64,000 nt of DNA from Diplolepis rosae (Eukaryota > Arthropoda > Insecta > Hymenoptera > Diplolepididae). Shown here in pieces: positions 24,101-33,200 of the stretch (the first letter of the stretch is position 1; every line of letters starts with the position of its first letter). The translations under genes and the position numbers were made by a program. The notes beneath the pieces were generated by a model, which saw only the letters and a list, made by a program, of their open reading frames with translations, was not told where the DNA came from and did not search any database. Where the stretch lies: assembly GCA_030998225.1 (NCBI GenBank), contig JAPYXD010000723.1:20062001-20126000 (forward strand), written 5' to 3'.

Positions 24101-27100
24101 GATCTTGGACCTGATCCAAGGATGAACGCTATGGCCAGACAGGTGATATGCAAAAATGATTTTTCTGCAATATCAGAAGCTTTAACAAATCCTCGAATAT
24201 ACTTCCTTGGATACATTACTTTATAAACCGCAATTTATGATATCATATAATATTCCATAAAATTTTGCACGGATTTATATCTATCATTCTTGAAATATAA
24301 AGCTGCAGGCTTTGGCTTCAATATTCCAAGCCAGATGATATCCCATTCTCTTATATACTTTTCCATTTTCAGTACATTCTTGGTTCTTATGGAATAATGT
24401 TCCTTCATAGCGTCTAAATACCTCTTCCGTATGTTATTCGCTTTTGAAATCCCAGTGCAGTATTCTCTTATTTTATTACCTTTTATACTTTATTCACTAT
24501 AGTAAGCCAGAAAGCACTGAATTTCCAAAATCCGTTAGCTGTCAAGGTAATATTCATATAATACTTTATGGCCATAGGGTTTGTATGAAATAAGCTTTTA
24601 CCTATAAACTCTATGCAAAATTATTTATTTGTGAGAATCCTAACACCCTCTATGTGAAGTTTAATTAATATTTATAAAGTCTTCTAGAACGTATTGCGCC
24701 ATAAATATATGTATCTCTTGTTCTGTTTCAATTTATTAAAAGTAGTTGAAATAAAATAAAGTGAAAACAATGACTTTCTTAGTTTTGAATAAAACTGTAC
24801 TTTTTGGTATAATGGTTTTTTGTGTATAACCATTAGTAAATTTTAAAGCAAAAGACTTTTCTGAATCGAGTTTCTGAAAGCTTCACTGCACACATTATGA
24901 AACTTACTTAAGAAAACCAAACACGTACCTGACCTAGTTCATTCATATTAAAAGTTGCATTAAATTACTCCAACAATAAGTATCCATTTATTCACTGAAT
25001 TAAGTATCATCTCGTTGACGAAATTATTCTCGTAGCAATTAACGACTTTTTCACCCTATTCATAAAAAAATAATAGTCAGGAACGTTATTTTTGTACCCT
25101 TCTAATAAAACATTTTAAGTAATCAGTAGAGAAGCTCTTGAACTAAAACATGAATGAGAAAAATTCTACTTTATTACAATTGTCCCTGAAAGTTAATCAA
25201 CTTTCCAGATTGATTCATTTAATATCGAACCATTATTTTAGACAGCATTTAATCATAGAAATGAGTACAAAAAAACAGTTGTGTCACTACTTTCCAAGAG
25301 ATACATGTGTCTTTTGTGCTAGCTTTCATAAAAGAAAGTCGGTCATTTGTCTTCCAGTGACACTAGCTTTTAATCACTTGTTACTTAGAGACCTAGTATT
25401 TTACATACGCATTAATATGCATAAGTGAACCAATGCAAACTTATGCAAAACGCTTGTATCTTCACTTTCTTTTATCTCAAACGAAATGTGCGGAATATCT
25501 CTTCATCTAGAATAAATTATATGTAACTTTTAGAGAATAATTATCTGGAAACTTTTTCAGATGCAATTTTGAATAGTTTTAGGTTGCTGAAATATAATTG
25601 AATTACAATTGATGATACGAAAACAAATAATGTTTTGCATTTTTCATGTTTTTGACTTTGATGGGTATTATTTATGATAAAATAAATATTACTGATTTTT
25701 CAAGCGTGTTCTCAAACAATAAATTTCAGTATGAAATGAATACACATTAGAAAATGCTGGAAAGCTTTTCGGGAATTTTAAAAAGAAAACATTAACTTTG
25801 CTGTTTAGGGATGTTCAAGAAGTACAGCTAATCTGAAAATGATTCAAACGTTTATATTGATTTTGTAATTGGAAAGAAAAAAAATTAATGCTATTTCTAA
25901 TAAACTGCAGAAAACAAATTTAAGTTTATTCACAAAATAATTATACTGTACGTAATTTTTAATTTAAAAATATTTATCCGAAGTTTTGGGTTTGTTTTTA
26001 TTTGTTGGTGAAATTTTTTGGAAATGAAAATTATGTATCAGTACTTAAATATTTAATACGAGGTAAATATCTGATTATTCAGTAGTAATATTTATATATA
26101 TATATATATATATATTTAATATCTAAGATATTAAATTTAAATAACCAGATATTAAATCTAATTCTTTGGATCATATATTTTTTTAATATTAATACTTGAC
26201 GGCTCATTTCTTTACAACCAATCCTTTACAAATTTATGTCAGTTTTTTCCTTTATAAATTCTCTAAACTCTCATTTCTTCATCAATTAAGATTTTCTAAC
26301 ATTAATTAATGTTTGAATTATTTTTAGATGAAGAAAATGACGATTTTCATCTAAGACAAAAAGAAAGACACAAAACATATGTACAAATTTTTAGATAAAC
26401 TATACAACGAACTCGAACACTTTTTTGAATTTATGAATCCACTTTGACTCAATAAATCAATATAAATATTGTTTTTAGTAGTCGGCAATGCGAATTTACA
26501 GTCAACAACTTTAATTGTTAAACTAATTAATTTATTGGTACTCTCTAAATTTGAATCAGTCAAAATCTACTGATTATCAGTGAAATTTGACTGATTTAAA
26601 TAGCTAAAAAGAGGTTACTGTAAATCAGTCAAATTCCACTGATTATTTCAGTGAAAATTAACTGATTTAACAGTGAAATGTTTTTTTCACTGATGAATCA
26701 GTGAAAAAGCAAATCACTGATTCAATCAGTGAAAATTTGACTGATTCAGATTTAGAGAGTATGTAATTTTGCAATTAAAAATAGAGAATTCGATATGTTC
26801 TACTTAGATCGAGAGAGTTTTTAAAATCTCATTCACCATATTTTTTGCAACATAAATTTCTATTTTTTATTGGGAAAAGGAGGGTAAAAAACGATTCATT
26901 TAATTTGAATAAAATTTTTCTTTGAGTACTATATAATGAGATTATAAAAGATTTATTTCTCGCGTACTGGTTTTGTTTATTGTAAATCATATTAACCACA
27001 ATTGTTTTGTTATATATTGGAAACCGACATTAAAAAAATATATGAACAGAAAACTGCGCTGGCGGAAACGTTTTCGGATCCATTACAGTAACAGTAACCA

Positions 27101-28132
27101 TTAAGATTTACTTTTCTCCGTGTAGCTTATGATTTACTCAACTCGGGCGTAAATTTTCAGCCACACGTCGATGATACATTAATCTATTTTCGAGTACGTT
27201 TTATAATGTATTTATTAAACTTTACTCCATTGTAGCTTACGTTTTACTCAACTGTGAGACAAATTTTCACCATCAGTTCAATTACTTTCTATAAGACATT
27301 ACGTTGAATTCTCACTTTTATGGTTTACAAAATCTCAATGTCTATTAAAGATTAACAGAATTTATTTTACTCAACTGTAGCCGTGGAAACATTTTGAACA
27401 CAATAAAATGTTCTAGTTTCCTCTTAAAACCCAATTTGGGATATAAAAATGTAACTCTTGACTCGTATTTTGTCTTCACGATTAAAAAATGCTTGACATT
27501 CTGTTTCCAAGGCATTAGATTTGCAGACTCACCAGACTTGTTATGAATATGTTCGACCCGGTATGGATGGTACAATCAGAGAGAATCTGCGTGTACCGAG
27601 ATATCCAAATTGTTATGGGAGTGTCAGCCCTTATCTCACACAACAAGGCCGTAACAGGAGTCTCACTGAGCCCCGAAGAATCCCTGGCTACAATAATTAT
27701 GGTTTCCATTCTGAAATGCGTGAAATGGAAAATGCTTACGTTGTGCCACGCGTTTGTGTCGAAAATACTGAGGTAAAATTCTTTTCATGATATAACTCAA
27801 TTAAGAATATTATTAAATTGTACCGCAATTCATGAAATTAAATTCACCTGATATTGTAATCTATTTGAATTCAGGGTCACAGGAGCGCTTTAGAAAGAAA
27901 AAACCTTGATATCAGTCACGCACTTCATAGAAACCCCAGGAGACAAAAATTTCCTTTGGAAGAAAAGGATTGCGTCGAAACGGATGTTTACATCGAAGGA
28001 CGACTCACCCCAAATAGAAGAGGACCTAATGAAAATTATCCTTCGAGATGCTCTAGTCCTAGACTAGGTCAGACAGAAGCAACGATTCGAGAAGAGGAAG
28101 AGGACGAAATTACGAGGATAACTAGGTTTTAG
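9024..28132 (+). CDS. boss: Bride of sevenless (boss), seven-helix membrane protein; seven coding exons
   Basis: Joining 9024-9141, 13568-13696, 19092-19577, 22736-23713, 23802-24142, 27512-27772 and 27875-28132 gives an open frame of 857 codons including the stop, close to the length of Drosophila Boss (896 aa from memory). Residues 1-17 form a signal peptide, about 20-415 are extracellular, seven hydrophobic helices span about 418-663, and the cytoplasmic tail is 664-856. Recognisable blocks include EVLDGNPTLTIVLI, HINSRKIFVSTL, FTAHINGYLQSL, IQRNYNEGKCFF and IPRTYYMVTHLSREK. In Drosophila, Boss is the ligand on the R8 photoreceptor that activates the Sevenless receptor kinase and has also been reported to respond to glucose. 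The C-terminal domain is related to class C G-protein-coupled receptors. The exon 3 donor and exon 6 acceptor are the least certain splice sites. No frame-disrupting change was seen. Confidence 0.92.
9537..11001. mobile_element. Foldback element, 1.47 kb, TA-flanked, CACG(A/G)AGAAA ends
   Basis: It is flanked by TA at 9535-9536 and 11002-11003. The left end CACGAAGAAAAATAGTTGAA is inverted at the right end, and the next block (aagtaattttactcaact...) is also shared in inverted orientation. It has no transposase. A disrupted relative lies at about 40670-40725 and 41620-41900, sharing acgctttcgtcgaatcacgc and the accgacgctt block. Confidence 0.7.
11164..11721. mobile_element. Near-perfect palindromic element, 558 bp, TA-flanked, CCCTAGCGG ends
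   Basis: The whole element is an inverted repeat with its fold near 11441. It is flanked by TA at 11162-11163 and 11722-11723. From the ends inwards come CCCTAGCGGACCC, arms made of short direct repeats (gaccgttctatgaccgttct...), a unique arm part, and a core containing cctgtcattgaaggcagtgc and its inverse. The core and tip are shared with 32921-33519. It lies in boss intron 1 and so is transcribed with the gene. Confidence 0.85.
13568..13696 (+). CDS. boss: boss exon 2
   Basis: The acceptor is tttgcag and the donor GTATGT. It encodes VFVGANYGPYCNESFSTGHQ and then a stretch ending PGISLG, an N-terminal ectodomain part with one NES glycosylation sequon. Length 129 bp; phase 1 at both ends. 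Confidence 0.85.
13925..15235. mobile_element. Foldback element with arms of GGAACGTTC repeats, 1.3 kb
   Basis: It is flanked by TA at 13923-13924 and 15236-15237, with ends CCCCCATAG and its inverse CATAGGGG. Both arms (about 13940-14230 and 14890-15230) are built of degenerate short repeats around ggaacgttc / gaacattcc. These open artificial reading frames (14047-14232, 14954-15232) rich in FRGTF- or ERSRNV-like repeats, which are not genes. The middle (14290-14880) is unrelated sequence. Confidence 0.75.
16082..16315 (-). pseudogene. GIY-YIG endonuclease remnant of the Penelope-like element
   Basis: In the open frame MNLDYKIKCDNCSAVYVGQT..., the arrangement YKIKC..C....YVGQTKR...RIKE is the N-terminal core of the GIY-YIG nuclease found at the C-terminus of Penelope-like polyproteins. 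Downstream similarity fades after ISHRCQQ, and the frame is separated from the reverse transcriptase by several stops. Confidence 0.75.
16584..16793 (-). pseudogene. Reverse transcriptase fragment (middle motifs) of the Penelope-like element
   Basis: It encodes MRLFVMNYTSFGFNGQFF and GTDMGSPISPILADFVM, the motif preceding the catalytic YxDD box. The frame begins exactly where the tRNA-like insertion starts (16793), so it is the downstream half of the split polymerase. Confidence 0.75.
16793..16960 (-). mobile_element. tRNA-like (SINE-type) insertion with A- and B-box sequences
   Basis: On the minus strand the sequence starts GGCCGGGTAGCTCAGCCGGT, containing a polymerase III A box (TAGCTCAGCCGG, complement of 16937-16948). 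It ends with a B box GGTTCGATCCC (complement of 16797-16807). In a tRNA the boxes are about 30-60 bp apart; here they are about 130 bp apart, with a hairpin (cggatagcc...ggctatccg) between, so it is not a tRNA gene. A tRNA-derived SINE or a composite is the best reading. It sits inside the Penelope-like reverse transcriptase. Confidence 0.55.
17093..17353. repeat. Palindromic repeat, ~260 bp (related copy at 54710-54970)
   Basis: GTTTCTACATGTTTGTGTCC at the left is mirrored by ggacacaaatatgtagaaag at the right, with inner inverted blocks aaacagacgtagatag and ctatctacgtccgttt. The same arm occurs in intron 6 of the transporter gene from 54771. Confidence 0.7.
17473..17872. mobile_element. Palindromic element with arms of TCCGAAT repeats, 400 bp
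   Basis: The ends are CCCTGGCGAAAG and, inverted, CTTTCTCCAGGG. The right flank is TA, the left flank CA. Both arms consist of a degenerate 7-9 bp unit (ttccgaatca / cggattgatt). It has no coding capacity. Confidence 0.65.
17873..18090. repeat. GC-rich repeat block with TTCCCG motifs, boundaries uncertain
   Basis: It is dense in short motifs such as gttcccg, actcaacccgg and ttgcccggcaggg, unlike the A/T-rich surroundings, and lies between the palindromic element at 17473-17872 and the Penelope-like reverse transcriptase, which resumes at about 18090. It is probably another small element of the same style, but a matching left end was not found. Confidence 0.4.
18091..18269 (-). pseudogene. 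Reverse transcriptase fragment (early motifs) of the Penelope-like element
   Basis: It encodes QLKDIVFPDDHILVSFDVKS and LFTNIPRDLVADSIKKRF, followed by NVTKLPLNEIIA, after which the similarity stops at the inserted DNA. FDVKSLFTNIP is the conserved first catalytic-Asp block of Penelope reverse transcriptases. Confidence 0.75.
19092..19577 (+). CDS. boss: boss exon 3
   Basis: The acceptor is tttcag. It encodes GLKMYDTCQDKITVYKQALM and a ligand-binding-like ectodomain part ending WIILPTDDSIFD. The following exon needs a donor in phase 1. The only nearby one is G|GTTATT at 19578, a weak consensus, while the better-looking GTATAAGT at 19597 is in the wrong phase. The 3' limit therefore rests on frame agreement (DSIFD then DLIPEGSFVVKAEP). 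The end could be wrong by a few codons. Confidence 0.75.
20502..21314 (-). pseudogene. Endonuclease-polymerase linker region of the R1-like element
   Basis: A 270-codon open frame. Its first ~70 codons are out-of-frame sequence over the endonuclease; from NTRRLSNDMLRENLEKTRLI on it resembles the linker between endonuclease and reverse transcriptase in R1-clade elements, with YWWNDQLSALRRKC as the landmark. The last ~70 codons again lose similarity. Confidence 0.6.
21230..21600 (-). pseudogene. AP-endonuclease N-terminal part of the R1-like element
   Basis: ELKFVQLNLGRGRGAQDQMQ carries the conserved Asn of the first motif and LLISEQYK the catalytic Glu. GFVWLEVAGMSVYSCYFFPN follows as expected, then similarity ends near EENLSEPTL, before the His/Asp catalytic half. 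Confidence 0.7.
21552..21842 (-). pseudogene. First-protein (gag-like) zinc-knuckle region of the R1-like element
   Basis: A 96-codon frame with CFICQRYGHVSRGWIC (CX2CX4HX6C), CWRCGNLTHKVKDC (a regular CX2CX4HX4C) and a third cysteine cluster CLTCTDRGKKDVAH. It overlaps the start of the endonuclease frame by 49 bp, as is common in this clade. Upstream of 21842 the frame is broken. Confidence 0.7.
22736..23713 (+). CDS. boss: boss exon 4: juxtamembrane region and helices 1-4
   Basis: The acceptor is gttttag. It encodes the rest of the ectodomain, with a cysteine-rich part (CVSGVTCILPRF; LCTKKDITNCQNC) just before the membrane, then four hydrophobic helices: IPIYLTIMVSGTLACLVIFI, LTIVLILGTIFMLQTILPF, KIFVSTLAFGLIFSTMLSRA and LQSLMVFFMFSVQIAISTMY. 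It ends GCC CTG CTT G before the donor GTTTGT. Confidence 0.9.
23802..24142 (+). CDS. boss: boss exon 5: helices 5-7
   Basis: An 88-bp intron precedes it (acceptor ccttcag). The join restores IALLGYDIFLL. It encodes helices YDIFLLICLLIVSCFIVQI, CFFATVIGLLVVWAVWVTCF and IIICFGIVSTAYLIIIGILI, then PRTYYMVTHLSREK and the start of the tail (FEPADLGPDPRMNAMARQ) before the donor GTGATA. Confidence 0.9.
24143..27511 (+). other. boss: boss intron 5 (3.4 kb)
   Basis: A/T-rich. It holds a (TA)n run at about 26092-26116, the palindromic element 26541-26759 and a decayed relative of the TACACGGAGAAA-ended elements at about 27110-27250. Open frames at 25150-25428 and 26351-26563 have no recognisable domain. 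Confidence 0.5.
26541..26759. mobile_element. Palindromic element with AATCAGTCAAATT repeats, 219 bp, TA-flanked
   Basis: It is flanked by TA at 26539-26540 and 26760-26761. The left end CTCTCTAAATTTGAATCAGT is inverted at the right end (ACTGATTCAGATTTAGAGAG). The interior is almost wholly made of a short unit (aatcagtgaaaatttgactg) in both orientations. Confidence 0.8.
27512..27772 (+). CDS. boss: boss exon 6: cytoplasmic tail
   Basis: It encodes HQTCYEYVRPGMDGTIRENL and an Arg/Tyr-rich tail ending VPRVCVENTE. The donor is GAG|GTAAAA. Two in-frame acceptors are possible: tttccaag (start 27512, adding ALDLQ) and tttgcag (start 27527). The first has the better pyrimidine tract and is the first AG after it. 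Confidence 0.8.
27875..28132 (+). CDS. boss: boss exon 7: C-terminus and stop
   Basis: After a 102-bp intron (acceptor attcag) it encodes GHRSALERKNLDISHALHRN ... EEEEDEITRITRF and stops with TAG at 28130-28132. The end is charged, with an acidic cluster. Confidence 0.85.
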   Translation, partial: GHRSALERKNLDISHALHRNPRRQKFPLEEKDCVETDVYIEGRLTPNRRGPNENYPSRCSSPRLGQTEATIREEEEDEITRITRF

Positions 28133-28204
28133 AATTTCAGATGTCATTTTTAAAAAATGTTTTAACAACCACAAGTAAACATTAAACACATAATACGACC
28201 ATTG

Positions 28205-28359
28205 CACTGAGAAAAAAATGTATGCAACAAAAATTTTGTTGTTGTCCTAACAAAATATTTTGATTAAGTCACCAAAACTTGATTAATATAGCAAAATATT
28301 TTGTTGCATAAATACCAACAAAATATTTTTGTTGATTTGACATAACTGTTTTCTCAGTG
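28205..28359. mobile_element. Small inverted-repeat element in the boss 3' untranslated region, CACTGAGAAAA ends
   Basis: CACTGAGAAAA at 28205 is mirrored by TTTTCTCAGTG ending 28359. The interior consists of acaaaatatttt / aaaatattttgttg inverted repeats. It lies between the boss stop and the first AATAAA, so it should be part of the mRNA. A longer relative lies at about 59276-60600. Confidence 0.75.
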
Positions 28360-28418
28360 TGGGTGGGATGTTCACTCATTATGGCTGTTTTATGGTAAAA
28401 GGGATTATATGTTTATTC

Positions 28419-28424
28419 AATAAA
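28419..28424 (+). terminator. Polyadenylation signal AATAAA of boss
   Basis: The first canonical AATAAA after the boss stop codon, 287 bp downstream. Assigned from sequence and position only. Confidence 0.55.
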
Positions 28425-30048
28425 AGATATTTATTCATCGTTAATCTCGAAATTTAACGACTGCACTTCTTCTATTTTTATTCAATTTTTTGCAGAACAT
28501 TTATTCTACGATCCTCGTTTGAAATTATAAGGCTAAATATTTTTATGCATTTTTAACCAACTATGTCCGCTAAGGTCTTTTCTTTGCAGAACTATTTCAA
28601 AAATATACGATACAAAAATATTTAATTTAAATGAACTAGATTTCAAAAATGTCTGGTCCAATTGTTATGAAAAAAAATATGTTTAAATATGTATTTCGAG
28701 ACAAAAAGATTAGAAGAAAACTTCTTTTCAACATAACTCCAAAATTGTTTATTTAATTTATTTATTTTTCGAAATTTAATACAACTTCCAAAAAAAGCGT
28801 TTTAGAAGTTAGAACTAACAGGTTTAAAATGTTTCAATATAAGTAAGTTACTTGTGAAATATGAAACTTATCCGCGTGTATAAAAAAGAACATCCCTTTT
28901 TATTAAATCTACATACATATTAACTAATTGGCGAAACTGAATATGAGAATTTGTTTACCATCAATTCTTTATCATTGATTCATATATTTCGAGTTTAGAT
29001 AAATATTTATTTGAGTCAAATAAATTGCAATTGTATTTTTCAAACAAAAAAATGTGACACCTTGTTTAAAATTTATGTTTCGTAAGGGGGAAATTAATAT
29101 TTTTTAGTGTAAAAACAGGAACTAATGAAAAGAAACTTATGCTTAAAAAATATTTCTTCAAGCAAAGAAATTTAATTACGGACAAAAAATTCAAAATGTT
29201 AAATAAATAAGAGCGCTTTAGACTTTTCAGTTTTCAAAACTTTAATTAATTAAATTATATGGTAAAAAGTATTTTTCCAAATAAACATTTTACGTCTCAA
29301 AGAATCGATTGCATAGAATCAAAGAAATATTTCTTCGAATAATTTTTTGTTTCAGAAAAATGTTATTTGGCAAATTATTTCTTTGAATTAAGAAAAGACT
29401 TTTTCTTTGTTTTATAATTATCTTCCTCTCATTAAAAAAAATTTCTCATGATCAGAAAAAACAGGATTCAAGTAAATGTTACTCCCTGAATCAAATTAAT
29501 GAAATATTTTGTTCAATTTTGTAGATAAGAGCGAAATTTAAAGAATCAAAATGCTATATAACGATATTAAAAAAATTCGCCAGAAGGAGCTGGTTTGGCA
29601 TTTTCCTCTTGAAAATAAAGTTAAGCGTATCGCTATTTCCCAATCAGAAGCAGGTGTGTCATCCCCAGTATCGATAGAAAAGGTAATTGCATTTTCTATA
29701 TCCTAAAACCACGAAGGGCGATTACAGAAGTTCCTAGAATTTTTTAGAAATCAGTGATAAAGTCACCTTCCTTAGAATTTTTTTCGAAATTGGACCCACA
29801 ATCGAGAGATCTATACAAATTATAAAATCCAAAATATATTTATCCCCTTTGCTTAATTTTTTGGGAAATTTATGATAGAATGACTTTCATAAAAACTTGA
29901 CCTATTAGTTCCAACTCATGGACATCTTACGAGCGAGAAAAGTCTGTTGGATGCTGATAACTCGGCGCGATCAAGAGAAATCGAAAAATGCAGAGACTTG
30001 TAAAATCAAACGATTTGAGTTACTGCGCATGCTCAAAGCTTTAAAACC
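28425..30048. other. Intergenic between boss and the transporter gene
   Basis: A/T-rich, no gene. Bases 29570-29700 and 29920-30040 are less A/T-biased and might carry regulatory sequence for the downstream gene, but no motif can be named. Confidence 0.4.
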
Positions 30049-30083
30049 TATAAAAGAACCATGGAATCTGAACGGATTTCAGT
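30049..30083 (+). promoter_or_regulatory. Core promoter of the transporter gene: TATA box and initiator
   Basis: TATAAAAG at 30049-30056 is followed by the insect-type initiator TTCAGT with its A at 30081, 32 bp after the first T of the TATA box. This is the textbook spacing. The inferred leader runs from 30081 to the ATG at 30203 without an intron. Confidence 0.65.
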
Positions 30084-30087
30084 GAGT

Positions 30088-30173
30088 ATGTGAAATCTGC
30101 GTGAAGTGGCTCTGATGGAAAAAATAAAAAATCAATGAAATCAATAATACATCAATCGTTAATAATAAAATAA
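30088..30173 (+). promoter_or_regulatory. Upstream open reading frames in the transporter leader
   Basis: Three short frames precede the start codon: ATG-TGA at 30088-30093 (a minimal start-stop frame), a 7-codon frame at 30115-30138, and a 12-codon frame at 30135-30173 whose ATG overlaps the previous stop (ATGA). If the leader is as inferred, these would lower or regulate translation. Confidence 0.5.
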
Positions 30174-30202
30174 ATTTTGCGATTTATACATTTTTTGTCA
30201 AT

Positions 30203-30296
30203 ATGGCCATAGAGAAAATGAAGAATTCTAGAGTTTTCCTTGTTACTGTCGTGTATCTTAGTCTCTTTCTAGATAATGTTCTTCTAACTGTAGTTG
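30203..30296 (+). CDS. Transporter exon 1: start and helix 1
   Basis: The ATG in context caatATGG opens MAIEKMKNSRVFLVTVVYLS and continues LFLDNVLLTVV, helix 1 with the conserved Asp (residue 24). The donor is GTAAGT. No upstream in-frame ATG exists in the leader. Confidence 0.88.
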
Positions 30297-33200
30297 GTAA
30301 GTTTTTTATTATATTAAATTTTTCCTTTTTCAAAATTAAAATACGTACGTAAATATTTCGAAAAGGTGTAATTTTGTGGGATCAGTATGATACCGATAAT
30401 ATCAGATCAGAAGATATATTTTGGAAACTATGGGGAAATTACTGGCAGTCCTCGGAATGTAATAAATAACACTAGGTAGCAAAGTTTTTCTACTAGCGGG
30501 TCAAAAAGTGCATTATTTTGCCCTCTGCGGGGCAAACGAATCAAGTTTTTGAACTCCAAGTGGGAAAAAAATCGTATGCATCACGGGAAAAAATTTATTT
30601 TACTCGTGTAATTATTGCTCTCGCCTTACTCGCGCATCAAACTTCACATTCGCAAAATAAACTTTTTTCTCCCTAGTTGCATAATATACTGATTATGAAA
30701 TTTGTGTTTATTCAATTTTTATCGTATTTGTTTATGTATTTTGAAGCGCTTATTCCCAAATTAATCGTCTGTTTTTCGTAATAGCATCAATATTTTCGGA
30801 GATAATCAAGATTCAATTTTAAATAACACATAGAAAATGAAAAAATTAAATACTAAACATTCTCGCCTTCAGGTTCGTATTCGAAAGGAAAAACGTACTA
30901 AAATGGGCCATCAATTGATGGTGAACAAAATCTTTCTACCTAGTTTATTTCGCAAAATTGTTATTTCTGACCATCTCATCAGAAAGCTATGGTGAAAGGA
31001 GGAAGTATGGGGGGGGGGGGGGGGGGGTATGAAGGATAAAACATAGGGGATATTGTGTAGATTGAAATCCCTTAATTTATTTTGATGCACAAGAATGGAT
31101 TCATGTTTTTTTTTTCAAATGCTTACCCTGAGAAACTCATATTTTATTCTGGTGCAATTTACTAAATCGAACGAGGGAAAATATAAATCATCTGATGCGA
31201 CTGTAATTTTTTTCTTAGAAAATGAAGCTTCCAGAACTATAAATCCATAAATGTTAATGAAGAAAATATTTTGAGTTGATATTAAAAAGATGAAAAAATT
31301 GATGAATTCGTTCTAGATTTACACGGAGAAACTCTTCATTAAAAAATTTAGTATTATTATATTTATTACTAAAATCAATAGGAAATGAGGATATAACGTC
31401 AGTTTTTTAGAAATTACTATTTTGAATATTAAACTATGGAGTTACTAATAATATTGGAGAAAATTGTGAAATAATTGTACTTATGCCTGAAAACAAAAGC
31501 GAGTTTTATTTCCTGAAATAGTAAAATCGTGATCAACACATCGAACGAATTATATTGAAGTAAACCCAATAAATGTTTCATTAATTCCTAAAAAAGAATG
31601 TTAAGTTTACAAAAGACAATAGTAAAGTGACATCTTCTGTCTAACCGAATTACCATAGTCTTTTGGAGATAGTGTAACCATATTTATAACATTTCCTATC
31701 GAAAATAAGGAATAATTGCACTTCCATAATAAAAAAAATTCAGTCATTCGTAAATTTTAAGTTTTTAGTTGAAACATTTCGCTCTTTGGCGGTTTCTAAC
31801 GTTTATTTTCAAGTTATTTTATGCTATTTTTATTGCCTAATTTGGCTAATATTTACAGATTTTGAGGTTGGTTATTGGGTTTCACAAAGGGGGAAGGTTT
31901 CGCTCAATAAAATTTCTTATTTGAACGATTTAGGACATAAAAAAAACTCACGTTTAATGTTTTGAGAGAGCGTTTTGCGTACAAAAAAACCCTTGTCACC
32001 TTATTCACGGTTGCAAGTTTTTCGAAATCTAAAAAATAAAAGAGACTTTTAATTCTGACTCCCAAATTCGCGCAGTTGCGCAGAGATAAAAAAACACACG
32101 TTCTAATTTGTGGGTGTTCCCTAAAGCCTGAAAATAAATTTTTTTGTGAGCTTTTTGGCATTCAATTGTGTACATCATATAGGACGACAGTTTCAAAAAA
32201 AAAAACCTTGTACTACACTCCAAAGTTACATAATCCCGTGTTTTTCGAAATCTCAATGGATAATTCAAAAAGACCAGGAGAGGATCGAAAATCACATTAC
32301 CAGCTCTCGAAGGTAGATGGGTGTGATTTCTTCTGGAACAACGAGAAAAAAAACGACTAAGTCCACGGTGGGTAAGAAGTCGATTTTTTTTACGTTGATT
32401 TCGGTGTAGCTATGTAGAGTGACGGGTAGCTATCGCTTGCCCTTTTCAGGTAGAAAGGGAATCACTACTCGAGATTTCGAAAAATACGTTTAAAGAAAAT
32501 GCCTCCCTTTTTTAGGCTTTATTTAAAAAAGTTAATTAAATTCCCCTTTTTCCTTCTTTCTAAGATAAAACGCGACCACGCGAACCAACAAACTCCTGAC
32601 TACTCACGGGGGGCAGGTGTACATATACGGAGAAGCTCTTCAAATAATAGATTCGCTGATGCTAAAATGAAGCGAAAAAATTATTAAGTCTATCTCCTAA
32701 TTTATCAGTGTCGATCCTGAGGAAACTCGGAGCAACGTTAGGTTGCAACTTTTTTCCAGGATCATCATAAACGCATCGCAGTGATATGACAATTACAATG
32801 TAGCAACTTCATTATACCATCTGATCAAATTTGACCCGGACTGGTTAAAAAAACAACATTTTTATGTATTTCAATACAAATCTTTATTATAGCCTTCAAA
32901 ATAGGCTCCTTTTGAGCCAACCCTAGCGAACTGGCTGAACGGTAGCTTTACTCTGTAGCGTAAAGCTATTGTAAAGCTATCGTAAAGTAGCATTATAACT
33001 CATGAATGAGGCAAAATAAACATTCAAAATGTTTTTATCCTTATTCTACGTTGAAAATAACGTTAAATGGTAATTGAAATATGCAATAATTTTATTTATT
33101 TACGCTAAAAATTAAAGAAACATAATACCTGTCATTGAAGGCAGTGCAGTGGTTCATCACATTCCATGTTTTCACCGTCAGGATTGACTATTTGTTAGAG

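Noticed and set aside
24143..24226. Extension of boss exon 5 to the stop at 24226
   Set aside because: It follows a normal donor (CAG|GTGATA), and the tail exon at 27512 continues in phase 0.
25150..25428. 92-codon open frame in boss intron 5
   Set aside because: No domain and no splice logic; on the sense strand of an intron.
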